A DNA stretch of 64,000 bases from Bog-159 sp963756605 (GCA_963756605.1 CAVWOT010000009.1:558001-622000); one strand, 5' to 3'; positions 17,897 to 26,627 are shown, numbered from the stretch's first letter. A program made the numbers and translations. The notes: generated by a model from the letters alone, not told the origin.

Positions 17897-18546
17897 TCAA
17901 CCCTTGGCGCGCGTGGGTTTGCGGATGCTGCTCGCGGACGATCCGCTACCGTTCAGGAAGCAAAGAACGGCCACGAAGCTGTCCGCTGCGTCCGCGAGGG
18001 ACGGCCGGACCTGGTATTTCTAGAAGTGCAGATGCCGGAGATGAATGGCTTCTCCATGGCGCACGAAATCGGACCAGAGCAGATGCCGGCTCTCGTGTTC
18101 CTATCGGCGCCCGACCAATACGCAATTCGCGCCTTCGAGATCAACGCGATCGATTATCTGCTCAAACCGGTGACTGTCGACCGTTTCGTGCAGTCGCTGG
18201 CCCGGGCCAAGGCCAGGCTGCGTACCGGGAAGACGTCTTTCATCGGTGTTCAAGACGTGGACTGGATTCGGGCGGCGGAGAATTACGTCGAGCTGCACGT
18301 GGCGCAAGCCAACAATCTGCTCCACGTGACCATGAATACACTGGAGAAATCGCCCGATCCGGAGACGTTCCTTCGCATCCATCGGTCCCTCATCGTCAAT
18401 CTGCATTGGGTCAGAGAGATACAGCCCGCGGGTTACTAGACAGCGGCGTAAGGCTGCACTCGGGCCGGACCTATCATGAGAGGATCAAGGCGGTGGTGGC
18501 CAATCGGTTTGAGTCGGATCGGCGCCCGGCCAACTTTGACGAGTAA
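17835..18546 (+). pseudogene. Ruined LytTR-type response regulator
   Basis: Receiver-domain start LTVLIVDDQPLARVGLRML, then a frameshift near 17960. The receiver continues QMPEMNGFSMAHEIG, ALVFLSAPDQYAIRAFE and AIDYLLKPV. The phospho-acceptor position is lost: the DNA before QMPEMNG reads LVFLEV, with Glu where Asp is expected. The LytTR DNA-binding domain follows (IRAAENYVELHV, FLRIHRSLIVNLHWVREIQP), shifts frame again near 18440 and ends RTYHERIKAVVANRF. Normally it would partner the upstream LytS. Both are dead. Confidence 0.75.
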
Positions 18547-18673
18547 CGCTCGACTCGCGGATCTGAGCCGGCGGCGCGCGTATCTGAAGCCGGGTCGGAC
18601 GGACTAGCCGGGACTTCCTCGGCTGGGAGCCTGTCCCGCAAGGCAGCATCGCCGCAAACCAAAGGGTTCAGTG

Positions 18674-18716
18674 CGGCGGGGCTCAAGCCCCGCGCCGGCT
18701 AAAGCCCGCCCTCCAA
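18674..18716 (+). repeat. Dispersed palindromic repeat, family A, copy 2
   Basis: Same structure as 2045-2087, with CTCAAG for CTGAAG in the first arm. It ends just before the LysR gene's leader. Confidence 0.8.
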
Positions 18717-18721
18717 AGGAG

Positions 18722-18738
18722 CATAAGATTTGCTTATG
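18722..18738 (+). promoter_or_regulatory. Candidate LysR operator dyad
   Basis: CATAAG-ATTTG-CTTATG forms a perfect 6-bp inverted repeat fitting the T-N11-A style of LysR-family sites. It lies 16 bases before the TTG start of the LysR gene, where autoregulation would act. Confidence 0.45.
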
Positions 18739-18753
18739 TTACAATAACGTTGT

Positions 18754-19650
18754 TTGCATCTTTTCGAAGCCAAGCTGTTCAAGGAAATCGCCCAGAGCAA
18801 GAGCATCAGTAAGGCTGCCGCGCATAATGGCATCAGCCAGTCCGCCGCCACGCAGCACGTGCAGGAACTGGAACGCCGCTTGGGTCTCCGGCTGGTGGAT
18901 CGCAGCACGCGGCCACTGACTTTGACCGAGGCAGGCAAGCTTTACGCCGATTTTTGCCGGGACGTTCTGCGCCGCGAAGAGCTGTTCGTGCTGGCGCTCG
19001 AGCGGCTTAAAGGTGAAGCCGAGGGCTCGGTGCGGGTGGCTTCGATCTACTCCATCGGTCTGTCGGAAATGTCGCGGCTGCGGCAGGAGTTCGAGCGGCG
19101 GCATCCGCACGCGCAGTTGCATGTGGACTATCTGCGGCCGGACAAGATCTACGAAGCCGTGATGAGCGATCAAGCCGATCTGGGACTGGTCAGCTATCCG
19201 GTGGCGAAGCGCGAGCTGGCGGTGATGCCGTGGCGCAAGGAACGTATGGCGGTGGCGGTGCCGCCCGCGCATCCGCTGGCCGGGAAAAAAATTCTACAGC
19301 CCGCGGATCTGCAAGGGCAGGACTTCATCGGCTTCGACGAAGACCTGGTGATCCGGCGCGAGCTGGACCGGTTCTTTCGCGACCAGGGCGTGGAAGTGAA
19401 CCAGGTGATGCAATTCGACAACATACAGACCATCAAGGAAGCGGTGGCGTTGGGGTCGGGGATCAGCATCCTGCCGGAGCGGACGATGCAAACGGAAATC
19501 GAGCAGGGACGTCTGATTTCCGTGCCACTTCACGCTCCGGAGCTGCTGCGTCCGCTGGGGATCGTCCACCGCAAGCGGAAGAAGTTCAATCTGGCCGCAC
19601 AAGCCTTCTTAAACCTGTTGCGCGAGCAGCCGGTGGCACTAGCCTCATGA
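18754..19650 (+). CDS. LysR-family transcriptional regulator
   Basis: A 298-residue regulator. The N-terminal winged helix-turn-helix is FKEIAQSKSISKAAAHNGIS followed by QSAATQHVQELERRLG. The substrate-binding domain includes SVRVASIYSIGLSEM, DLGLVSYPV and the family motif EAVALGSGISILPE. The N-terminus and ligand domain resemble the CysB/Cbl-like group. Start is TTG 18754, because the nearest upstream ATG (18736) closes at once. The downstream thioredoxin gene overlaps its stop (ATGA), so they are co-translated, and redox or sulfur sensing is a reasonable guess. The ligand is unknown. Confidence 0.85.
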   Translation: MHLFEAKLFKEIAQSKSISKAAAHNGISQSAATQHVQELERRLGLRLVDRSTRPLTLTEAGKLYADFCRDVLRREELFVLALERLKGEAEGSVRVASIYSIGLSEMSRLRQEFERRHPHAQLHVDYLRPDKIYEAVMSDQADLGLVSYPVAKRELAVMPWRKERMAVAVPPAHPLAGKKILQPADLQGQDFIGFDEDLVIRRELDRFFRDQGVEVNQVMQFDNIQTIKEAVALGSGISILPERTMQTEIEQGRLISVPLHAPELLRPLGIVHRKRKKFNLAAQAFLNLLREQPVALAS

Positions 19651-20585
19651 AGCGCAAGGTGGCCGCGTGGCTGGCGCTGGCGCTGGCGGCGTGCGGTGCG
19701 GTTGGCGGCGGCGACATCGTGAGCGACGTGCGCGCAGCATGCGCGGCCCACAATTTCGCATTGGCCGAGCAGGAGATTCAGCGCTACCGGGCGAGCGCGG
19801 GCGTCACGCCGGACCTGATGGAAGCTCTTTCCTGGCTGGCGCGCGCCGCGTTGGACGACAGGCAATACGATCGCGCCGACAATTACGCGCTGGAGACGCG
19901 GCGACTGGCGCTGGAGTATCTCAATCGGGCGGGCAAAGGCGACGCGGCCATTGTCACTGCGCTGGGAGCCGCCATCGAAGTACACGCGCAGGCCCTCGCG
20001 GGTGAGGGCCGGCGCGCCGATGCCGTGGCTTACCTGAACGGCGAGATGGCCACATGGAGCGGCTCAACCATGGCCCCGCGTATTCAGAAAAACATCAATC
20101 TTCTGACCATGGAGGGCAAGCCGGCGCCGGCTCTGGAGATCGGCCAGTGGCTGGGAACGAAGCCGGCGTTATTGGCGCGGCTGAAGGGGCATCCGGTGCT
20201 GCTCTTCTTCTGGGCGCATTGGTGTGGCGACTGCAAGGCGGAGGCGCCCATTCTGGTGCACTTGATGGCGACGTATGGGCCGAAAGGCCTGGTTCTGGTG
20301 GGTCCGACGCAACTGTACGGTTACACCGCCGCTGGCGACGCAAGTCCCGAAGTGGAAATGCGGTATGTGGAAGAGGTGCGGCGCGAATTTTACAGTGCGC
20401 TCGGCAGCATGACCATACCGGTGAGCGCGGAGAACTTCCAGAGGTACGGAGCGAGCACTACGCCTACGTTGGTACTATTGGATAGTAGCGGAACTGTACG
20501 CCTCTATCATCCTGGCGCGATGACTTATGACGGGCTGGCGGGGGCAGTCAAGCGCGTTTTAGCCGCTCGCGAGAGCCGTTCTTAA
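19647..20585 (+). CDS. TlpA-like thioredoxin-fold protein
   Basis: A 312-residue exported protein. MKRKVAAWLALALAACGAV suggests a signal or lipoprotein peptide, with Cys at position 16. The middle (residues 30-160) is helical and TPR-like. A C-terminal TlpA/AhpC-type thioredoxin domain carries the redox motif FFWAHWCGDCKAEAP and the cis-Pro region GASTTPTLVLLDSSG. CGDC instead of CGPC or CxPC suggests a reductase or oxidase with unusual potential. It starts at ATG 19647, overlapping the LysR stop. Confidence 0.83.
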   Translation: MKRKVAAWLALALAACGAVGGGDIVSDVRAACAAHNFALAEQEIQRYRASAGVTPDLMEALSWLARAALDDRQYDRADNYALETRRLALEYLNRAGKGDAAIVTALGAAIEVHAQALAGEGRRADAVAYLNGEMATWSGSTMAPRIQKNINLLTMEGKPAPALEIGQWLGTKPALLARLKGHPVLLFFWAHWCGDCKAEAPILVHLMATYGPKGLVLVGPTQLYGYTAAGDASPEVEMRYVEEVRREFYSALGSMTIPVSAENFQRYGASTTPTLVLLDSSGTVRLYHPGAMTYDGLAGAVKRVLAARESRS

Positions 20586-20724
20586 CCTGACACTCGGCGT
20601 AGCTTTCCAGGCAGCGGATCAAGTTCTGGACCGCCAACCGCCTGGTATAAAGCTCCGCTAATTGCTGGTCAACGGACTTCACGGCGCGGCACGACTCTGC
20701 GCTGGCGTGCGCATCAGTACTCAT
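20548..20724 (-). CDS. Small Cys-containing protein
   Basis: A 58-residue frame, MSTDAHASAESCRAVKSVDQ onward, with a helical C-terminus (QLAELYTRRLAVQNLIRCLE) and three Cys. It overlaps the 3' end of the thioredoxin gene by 38 bases, tail to tail. No family is recognised. ATG 20745 (MPAIQSC) is an alternative start. Composition looks protein-like, but coding is uncertain. Confidence 0.45.
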   Translation of the reverse strand: MSTDAHASAESCRAVKSVDQQLAELYTRRLAVQNLIRCLESYAECQVKNGSRERLKRA

Positions 20725-20826
20725 ACAACTTTGGATAGCAGGCATTTTGTGACCGGGCAATCCCCGCAACGGGGGGATCTTTCTTTTACCCCCCATTTGT
20801 GGGTATCGGCGGGCCAGAATCTGTTG

Positions 20827-22131
20827 CTACGCCTGCAAAATCGCGGCGATGCGGTCCGCATTGTTTGGTACTACGATCGGCTGGTTGGCGAAGCGGGACT
20901 CGAGCGCGCGCCCGTCCGGAGCCTCGAGCTTTCCGGTGTGATAGCGGTAGATGTAATCGGGATCCTTGAGTAGATTACCGGTGAGTACGGCGACCACGTC
21001 GCTATCGGTGCGCACGACACGTGCCGCGGTCAGCTTACGAATTCCGGCCAGAGTTGCGGCCGAGGCGGGCTCGCAACCGATACCGCAGCGGCCGATGACG
21101 GCTTTAGCATCCGCGATTTCCTGTTCAGTGACTCTCTCTACGATGCCGCCCGAGCAGGTGACTTCGCGCAGCGCTTTGGGCCATGAGACGGGGTCGCCGA
21201 TCTTGATGGCCGTCGCCAGCGTCTCGGGGTGATCTACGGCGTGATAGCCCCGCTCCGGCGCGCGCATCAAATCGTAAAACGGCGCGGCACCCTCGGCCTG
21301 GATGACGGCGAGTTTGGGCATGCGCGCGATGAAGCCGAGCGCATGCAATTCGCGCAGAGCTTTGCCGAAGGCGGCGGTGTTGCCCAGATTGCCACCGGGA
21401 AGGACGATCCAATCGGGCGGGGTCCAATCGCGTTGATCGAGCATCTCGACGATGATGGTTTTCTGGCCTTCAATGCGAAACGGATTGATGGAGTTGAGCA
21501 GGTAGATGCCGAGGCGTTCGGCGAGAGTGCGCACGAGCGCCAGAATCTGATCGAAGTTCGCCTCCACTTGCAAGGTCTTGGCGCCGTATTCGAGGGCCTG
21601 GGCCAGCTTGCCGTACGAGATATTGCCATGGGGGATGAAAACGACCGGATCCAGGCCGGCGGCGCTGGCGTAGGCCGCCATGGAGGCGGAGGTGTTGCCG
21701 GTGGAGACGCAAGCGACGCGGGGCAGGCCGAGGCGCAGGGCTTGGGCGACTCCGCAGGTCATACCGTTGTCTTTGAAAGAGCCGGTGGGGTTGAAGCCCT
21801 GATGTTTAAAAGTCAGCGCGTCGAGGCCGCCATAGGCAGCAGCCGGGGGCGCGGGCAACAGAGGCGTATTCCCTTCACGCAGGGTCACCACGCGGTCGAA
21901 CGATTCGAGGAAGGGGATGATCTCGCGATAGCGCCACACGCCGCTCTGATCAAGCGGGGCGTTGGAGGTGCGCCGCGTGCGCCAGATACGTTTCAGTTCG
22001 GCGGGCGGACTGGCATTAGGGGGATACCACACTTCGAGCAGTCCGCCGCAATGCGGGCAATTGTAGAAGACATTGGTGATGGGGAAGCGGGCGCGGCAGC
22101 GCTCTTCGAAACAGATCAGCTCGGCGGGCAT
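20827..22131 (-). CDS. thrC: Threonine synthase
   Basis: A PLP enzyme converting O-phosphohomoserine to threonine, 434 residues. It has an N-terminal zinc-ribbon-like piece (ICFEERCRARFPITNVFYNC, CPHCGG). The PLP lysine is in GFNPTGSFKDNGMT, and the phosphate-binding and substrate motifs are STGNTSASMAAYA, PGGNLGNTAAFGKAL and CEPASAATLAG. Start ATG 22131 begins MPAELICFEE. Upstream in-frame codons lie beyond a TATAAT box and are unlikely to be translated. The mRNA may be nearly leaderless. Confidence 0.92.
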   Translation of the reverse strand: MPAELICFEERCRARFPITNVFYNCPHCGGLLEVWYPPNASPPAELKRIWRTRRTSNAPLDQSGVWRYREIIPFLESFDRVVTLREGNTPLLPAPPAAAYGGLDALTFKHQGFNPTGSFKDNGMTCGVAQALRLGLPRVACVSTGNTSASMAAYASAAGLDPVVFIPHGNISYGKLAQALEYGAKTLQVEANFDQILALVRTLAERLGIYLLNSINPFRIEGQKTIIVEMLDQRDWTPPDWIVLPGGNLGNTAAFGKALRELHALGFIARMPKLAVIQAEGAAPFYDLMRAPERGYHAVDHPETLATAIKIGDPVSWPKALREVTCSGGIVERVTEQEIADAKAVIGRCGIGCEPASAATLAGIRKLTAARVVRTDSDVVAVLTGNLLKDPDYIYRYHTGKLEAPDGRALESRFANQPIVVPNNADRIAAILQA

Positions 22132-22141
22132 TGCAACTTTA

Positions 22142-22167
22142 ATTATAGCGGTGGGGCCGGTTATACT
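22142..22167. promoter_or_regulatory. Divergent -10 boxes with near-leaderless starts
   Basis: On the minus strand TATAAT (22147-22142) ends 10 bases before the thrC ATG. On the plus strand TATACT (22162-22167) ends 7 bases before a GTG at 22175. With usual spacing both transcripts would start within about 0-4 bases of the start codon. The -35 elements are weak. Confidence 0.4.
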
Positions 22168-22174
22168 AGCGTGC

Positions 22175-22607
22175 GTGACGCGGTTCCGGGAAATTGTGTT
22201 CTCCCCGGTGGCGAGGTCCGCAGGGGGCATTGAATTCTGCGCTAGGGGCGAACTCGGCGGACTCCCGGCTCTGATCACCAATGATCGTGCTGAGGAGTTG
22301 GCGCTGGGAATCTCTATGGAGATTGAGAAGGACGCCCAGACGCAGCGCTACTCACTGCGGATTCAGCTGCGGGGGCCGCTCTACGTCATCGCGCAAAAAA
22401 TGCTGCACCAGAGTCATGGACCGATCGCATACAATTCTATCGAATCTCATGGCGGGGACGTCCGGTACCACGAAAATGGTGGAGTGATTTCCTTCTGCAT
22501 GGTTCACCGATTCCGGCTCGGCCGAGAAGCGGGAAGACTTCCGCAACTTTCTGGACGGCGTGCTCGCCGACCAAACCGCCAGACAGAGCAATCCGCATGA
22601 TTCTTGA
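22175..22607 (+). pseudogene. Hypothetical protein, one frameshift
   Basis: Starts GTG 22175 (MTRFREIVFSPVARSAGGIE), divergent from thrC. It is protein-like through LRIQLRGPLYVIAQKMLHQS and HGGDVRYHENGGVIS. Near 22497 the protein-like frame changes to WFTDSGSAEKREDFRNFLDG and ends at TGA 22605. About 145 residues if joined. No family is recognised. The IS630 relic begins directly after it. Confidence 0.45.
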
Positions 22608-22863
22608 TAACTATTCCCCGCCAAAAAGAAGCGACAACTGGCTGGCGAAGATCGAGGGCCGCGTCCAGTTCACATTCAGCCTGCTGCAACGCAAGACACT
22701 CAACGGTGCCAGTTTCAAAACCACAGACCAGTTGCGTGAGGCCATTGAGGCCTTCATCCAAAGGCACAATCAGCGCGCCAGAACCCTTCCGCTGGCGAAA
22801 GCGCGAAGTGAAGGGCAGTCGACTCCGAAAATGCGCTTATCAATTTACGCGACTAGGCACTAG
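22608..22863 (+). mobile_element. IS630-family transposase relic (C-terminus)
   Basis: Only the C-terminal part of an IS630/Tc1-type DDE transposase remains: IEGRVQFTFSLLQRKTLNGA then LREAIEAFIQRHN, the segment after the catalytic Glu. A frameshift follows near 22780, giving EPFRWRKREVKG, which is the usual C-terminal sequence. No N-terminus or terminal repeats are seen. Confidence 0.7.
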
Positions 22864-22865
22864 AG

Positions 22866-23201
22866 AGATGGGCGGAACCGCACGCTACTGTGCGAGGACT
22901 GGGGAAGCCCTGAACGTGAATGAAGTTCAACCCCGGACCGGTGAAACCTTCATCCGAGCCTGGCCGTCTTACACGACATCTAACTCATTTGTTTAGTGCA
23001 TATTATTGGGGATGGCGAGACATCAAACAAACCCTTCGAGCTCGGGTGTGCGATCCCGGCGTTGATCGAGTGGCCCGATTGCGGGCCGGCAAAGCAGACT
23101 GTGCGGCTCAGATGCAGATGCTACCTTTATGCGACATCGGTCAAATTTGGACTGTCCCTTTTGGCCAAGCCGGTTTACTCTCTTGATAAGGAGGGACGCA
23201 C
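22866..23201 (+). other. Intergenic leader of the split histidine kinase
   Basis: No gene supported. The region ends with AAGGAGGG (23188-23195), the ribosome site for the TTG start at 23202. Confidence 0.4.
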
Positions 23202-23520
23202 TTGTTCCGGATATTAGCTCACGCCAGCCTTGCCATGCAGACGGGGTTTTCGTGTCTGCTCGTGTGTCTGCTCGAATTTTACTACCGGCGCGTCGCCGGG
23301 GAAGCGTGGCTGCGCTGGTTTGCGTATTCCTGGGTGGCGCAAGCAGCTTACGTAGCCTCCCTCTGGGTCGTGTTTGATAACCCGTCTGGCGGCCCGTTCT
23401 TGCGTGCGGCCACCTCGCTGTTTGGATTCGTCGTTCCGGCGACGTTCGTGTTAACCAGCGTGGCGCTACTGCGCCGCAGGACCCCCACGCGAGCCTGGGT
23501 TGCCGGTGTGTACCTGGCTG
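23202..23520 (+). pseudogene. Hybrid histidine kinase, 5' part (split by IS21 element)
   Basis: Encodes the first membrane segments of the sensor: MFRILAHASLAMQTGFSCLL and further helices WFAYSWVAQAAYVASLWVVF and LFGFVVPATFVLTSVALL. Start TTG 23202 lies six bases after AAGGAGGG. The frame runs into the mobile element at codon 107 (GVYLA|...). The 3' part resumes at 27065 in the same frame once the element and one copy of TGGCTG are removed: GVYLA-AIVAAVIRF. The restored gene would have 745 codons. Confidence 0.88.
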
Positions 23521-23734
23521 TGTCCGCGCCGGGATAAACCGACAGCAGTTTCGCCGACGATGTAGTCGGCGGGCCGGGCAGGGGGGATGCGGGGGGCGGC
23601 ACGCCCTCCGAGGGGGTCTGGGGGAGCGCCCCCAGTTGGCGGGGACGCGGTAAGTACTTTACAAAAGTTTCTAAAATAGGGCGCCTCTATTTCTGCAAGC
23701 TATAGAGAGCGGCAAACGCTTTCACCCTGTAGGG

Positions 23735-24226
23735 ATGAGTGAGCGGCGTTGCCGTTATTGTGACCTGCAGTTCGAACCCTCCCGATGCCATCCGGAGCAG
23801 ACCACGTGCTCCCAGTCCGTCTGCCAGCAGCGCCGCCGCGCCGATAACCGCAAGCGGAAACTCATCTCCGACCCCGAGTACCGCCAGGTGTGCCGTGAGA
23901 GCGCGCGCAAGTGGCGCGCCGATCATCCCGGCTACTGGAAGCAGTACCGTGCTACGCATCCGTCCGCAGCGGAACGGAACCGCGCCCGACAGCGCCAGCG
24001 TGACCAGCGGCAGCGTCTCCTCGATCTTGCAAACAACAACTCGGTTCTGGACCTAAAATCCTCCGTGGCCGGGGTTTGGCTGTTGGGCCCGGCTGCCGTG
24101 GATCTTGCAAACAACAACTTGGCTTCGGCGCAAGTCTTTATCGTGCAAGGCCCGGCGCGCAAACCGCCCGCCTCGGAAGCGTCTTGCAAACAACATCTCT
24201 CTGGTGCGGCGTCGGTTTTGGCGTGA
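23735..24226 (+). CDS. IS21 accessory Cys-rich protein
   Basis: A 163-residue protein encoded before istA inside the element. The N-terminus has a zinc-finger-like pattern: CRYC, then HPEQTTC and VCQQRRR (Cys-x2-Cys ... His-x4-5-Cys-x4-Cys). It is followed by EYRQVCRESARKWRADHPGY, a basic helical segment. The C-terminal half repeats DLANNN, encoded by DNA direct repeats. A similar layout occurs with other environmental IS21 relatives as far as I recall. It may bind the element's DNA or help target choice, but this is inference. Confidence 0.65.
   Translation: MSERRCRYCDLQFEPSRCHPEQTTCSQSVCQQRRRADNRKRKLISDPEYRQVCRESARKWRADHPGYWKQYRATHPSAAERNRARQRQRDQRQRLLDLANNNSVLDLKSSVAGVWLLGPAAVDLANNNLASAQVFIVQGPARKPPASEASCKQHLSGAASVLA
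24024..24200 (+). repeat. Three direct repeats upstream of istA
   Basis: TCTTGCAAACAACA occurs three times, at about 24025, 24103 and 24182, spaced close to 79 bases. Two copies extend to ATCTTGCAAACAACAACT. They overlap the end of the Cys-rich frame and precede istA. They could be transposase-binding or regulatory sites. Confidence 0.75.
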
Positions 24227-24243
24227 AAAAGGAGAGAGACCCC

Positions 24244-25815
24244 ATGCTGACCAACGAACAGATCCAGACCCTGCATCAGCTCTTCTACGCAGAGCGCTGG
24301 CCGATCCGCAAGATCGAACGTCACCTGCGCATGGGTTGGCGCACCATCAAGAAATATCTTCATCAGCCGGACCAGCCGGGCGTCTCGCGCGACAGATCCA
24401 GTAAACTCGATCCGTTCAAAACCACCATCGCCGATTTGTTGGCGCAAGATCCCACCGTCAGTTCCGCCGTCATCGAACAACGGCTTCGCACCATCGGCTA
24501 TGGCGGGGGCCACTCGATCCTCCGTGAGTACGTGGGACAAGTCCGGCCCCAGCCAGCGCCGCGCGCCTTCGTGCGCATGGAACCGATCGCCGGTGAACGC
24601 TGCGAAGTGGACTGGGGACACTTTGGCGCCCTCGATTACGCCGGCGACAAGCGCAAACTCTATGCCTTCGCCCTGGTGGAATGCCACAGCCGCATGCTGT
24701 ATCTGGAATTCACGCACAGCCAAAGCTTCGAAACGTTCGTCCGCTGTCACATCCATGCCTTCCAATTCCTGGGCGGCACTAGCCGCGAAATCTGGTACGA
24801 CAACCTGGCCACGGCGGTCGCCGAACACGACGGCCGGCTGGTGCGGTTCCAGCCGCGGTTCTTTGCCTTCGCCCGCGAATTCGGTTTCATACCGCGCGCC
24901 TGCAATCCGGCAGCGGGTTGGGAGAAAGGCAAAGTTGAGCGTGGCGGTATCGGCTATGTCCGGCAGAATTTCTGGCCCTTGCGCACCTTCACCGATCTCG
25001 ACGATGTCAATCGCCAGGCCCGTCAATGGCTCGCCGAAATCGCCAACCCGCGCCAGCACAGCGAAACGCGGCAACGCCCGGTGGATCGTTTTCAAGCCAA
25101 AGCCCTGCGGCTCTTGCCTCCTCTGTTGCCGGACTACCGCGATTCCGCCAACGTGCTGGTCCACAAGGATATCCGCATTTACTTTGATGGCAACCGCTAC
25201 TGTGCGCCGCCCGCGCTGGTGGGCGAGCAACTCCGGCTCAAAGCCGATGCGCATAGCGTGACGCTCTACCATCAACAACGCGAACTGGTCACCTATCCCC
25301 GCTGCTGGCGGCGCGGACAGACCTTCGGCGCGGAGCGTTTTGAAAAAGAACTGCTGGCGCAGAAAGCCGCCGCGGCGCGTTCTCGGGCGCTGCAACGGCT
25401 GCTCGCTTTGTTAGAGGCCCATTGCCCGCGGCTCACCGTGGAAGATTATCTCCGCGGCATGGCCGATAATGAGCGGTCTTTGGCGCGTCAGGTCAGCGAA
25501 CTGCTGGAACTGATCCGGCTGTATGGCTCTCCGGCGGTGGCCCAAGCGCTGGCTAAGGCACATGCCGGCCGCGCCTTCGGCTCCGACTACGTGGCCAACA
25601 TCCTGCGCCAGCAGCTCTCCCCGCGCCCGGTCCAACCGCGCCTGCGACTCAACCACCCGGAGTTGGATCAACTGGTGACCGATCCGCTGTCGCTGTTGGA
25701 ATACGACGCTTTTATTTTCCCCGAAAGGAAACAACCCGATGATTGCACTCCCCCAAAAACTCGAACAACTCAGCCTGACGACGATGAGCCGTCATCTGGA
25801 TCAAACCATCGCTGA
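24244..25815 (+). CDS. istA: IS21 transposase IstA
   Basis: A 523-residue DDE transposase. The N-terminal helix-turn-helix spans IQTLHQLFYAERWPIRKIER and HLRMGWRTIKKYL. The catalytic core has the first Asp in GERCEVDWGHFG, the second in IWYDNLATAV, and the Glu in GKVERGGIGYVRQNF. The C-terminal beta-rich domain follows (YFDGNRYCAPPALVG). Length is normal for IstA, and the frame is intact. It overlaps the start of istB by 77 bases. ATG 24244 follows AAAAGGAGAGA. Confidence 0.93.
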   Translation: MLTNEQIQTLHQLFYAERWPIRKIERHLRMGWRTIKKYLHQPDQPGVSRDRSSKLDPFKTTIADLLAQDPTVSSAVIEQRLRTIGYGGGHSILREYVGQVRPQPAPRAFVRMEPIAGERCEVDWGHFGALDYAGDKRKLYAFALVECHSRMLYLEFTHSQSFETFVRCHIHAFQFLGGTSREIWYDNLATAVAEHDGRLVRFQPRFFAFAREFGFIPRACNPAAGWEKGKVERGGIGYVRQNFWPLRTFTDLDDVNRQARQWLAEIANPRQHSETRQRPVDRFQAKALRLLPPLLPDYRDSANVLVHKDIRIYFDGNRYCAPPALVGEQLRLKADAHSVTLYHQQRELVTYPRCWRRGQTFGAERFEKELLAQKAAAARSRALQRLLALLEAHCPRLTVEDYLRGMADNERSLARQVSELLELIRLYGSPAVAQALAKAHAGRAFGSDYVANILRQQLSPRPVQPRLRLNHPELDQLVTDPLSLLEYDAFIFPERKQPDDCTPPKTRTTQPDDDEPSSGSNHR

Positions 25816-26495
25816 CGCGGCCAACCAGAATCTTAGCCTGGCGGCCACCCTGGAGCGGCTGGCCGATCTGGAACTGGAGGCTCGCCGCCGCCGCTCTATC
25901 GAAAAGGAGGGTGAAGATGTCGCGCCTGCAAACGCAACACTCCATCGACTCGTTCAATTTCGCCCATCATAAATCCCGCCAGCAAGCCAAACTGCGAATC
26001 CTGAAACTGCTGGACCTGGACTTCCTGCTCAAAGGCACCAATCTGGTCTTTGTCGGCAATCCGGGTGTGGGCAAAACCATGCTGGCCAAAATCATCGGCT
26101 GCCGCGCCTGCCAGGCCAATCATCGCGTCCTGTTCACCACGGCCATGGACATGCTCAACCATCTGCTGGCTTCTCAGGTCGATCACTCCTTGGTGCGCAA
26201 GCTCAAAGTCTATACAGACCCCGGCATGCTGATTTGCGACGAGCTCGGCTACTTATCCCTCGATCAGCAGAGTTCCAATCTCTTCTACCAAGTCATCTCC
26301 GATCGGCACGCCCGCCAGCGTTCGACCGTCATCACCACCAATACAGCGTTTTCCGATTGGGGTAACATCCTCTACAACACCACCATCGCCACGGCCATCG
26401 CTGACCGCCTGGTCGAGAACTCCGAAATTTTTCTGCTCGGTGGTGAAAGTGTCCGCAAGACGGGCAAGAATCCCTCTCTACTGGCTGAGTCCTAG
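25739..26495 (+). pseudogene. istB: IS21 helper ATPase IstB, frameshifted at an A-run
   Basis: A AAA+ ATPase that assembles on target DNA and activates IstA. The first frame gives MIALPQKLEQLSLTTMSRHL ... LEARRRRSIE. The second carries SRLQTQHSIDSFNFAHHKS, the Walker A motif GNPGVGKTMLA, Walker B MLICDELGYLSL and the sensor STVITTNTAF. Joining needs one A less in GAAAAGG (25901-25907): RRSIERRVKMSRLQ. Alternatives are -1 slippage on the AAAA run, or re-initiation at ATG 25917 or GTG 25911 behind AAGGAGG. The second part has all ATPase motifs but lacks the N-terminal domain. Confidence 0.8.
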
Positions 26496-26627
26496 CCGGT
26501 CCCGAGCAGGCGCCGCGCTGTGGTGATATCCCGGTTCGAGAAGTCAACCGGGTAACCCCTCAACGGCGCTGCCAACTGGGCGGGGGCTGTGGTTTTTCGG
26601 CTGCGGCTCCCGCTGGTGGTTCCTTCC

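Noticed and set aside
20758..20800. GGGGGGATC...ACCCCCC inverted repeat as a terminator
   Set aside because: The arms can pair, but no U-run follows on either strand, and it lies away from the ends of the flanking genes.
21229..22233. A 334-codon plus-strand open frame
   Set aside because: It is the mirror of threonine synthase; composition is typical of antisense frames in high-G+C DNA and no family motif is present.
24024..24200. Three direct repeats at equal spacing as a mini-CRISPR
   Set aside because: Only three copies, with 60-base gaps, inside an insertion sequence and partly coding; no cas genes in the window.
23932..25395. A 487-codon minus-strand open frame
   Set aside because: It is antisense to istA, whose catalytic residues and family motifs are clear.
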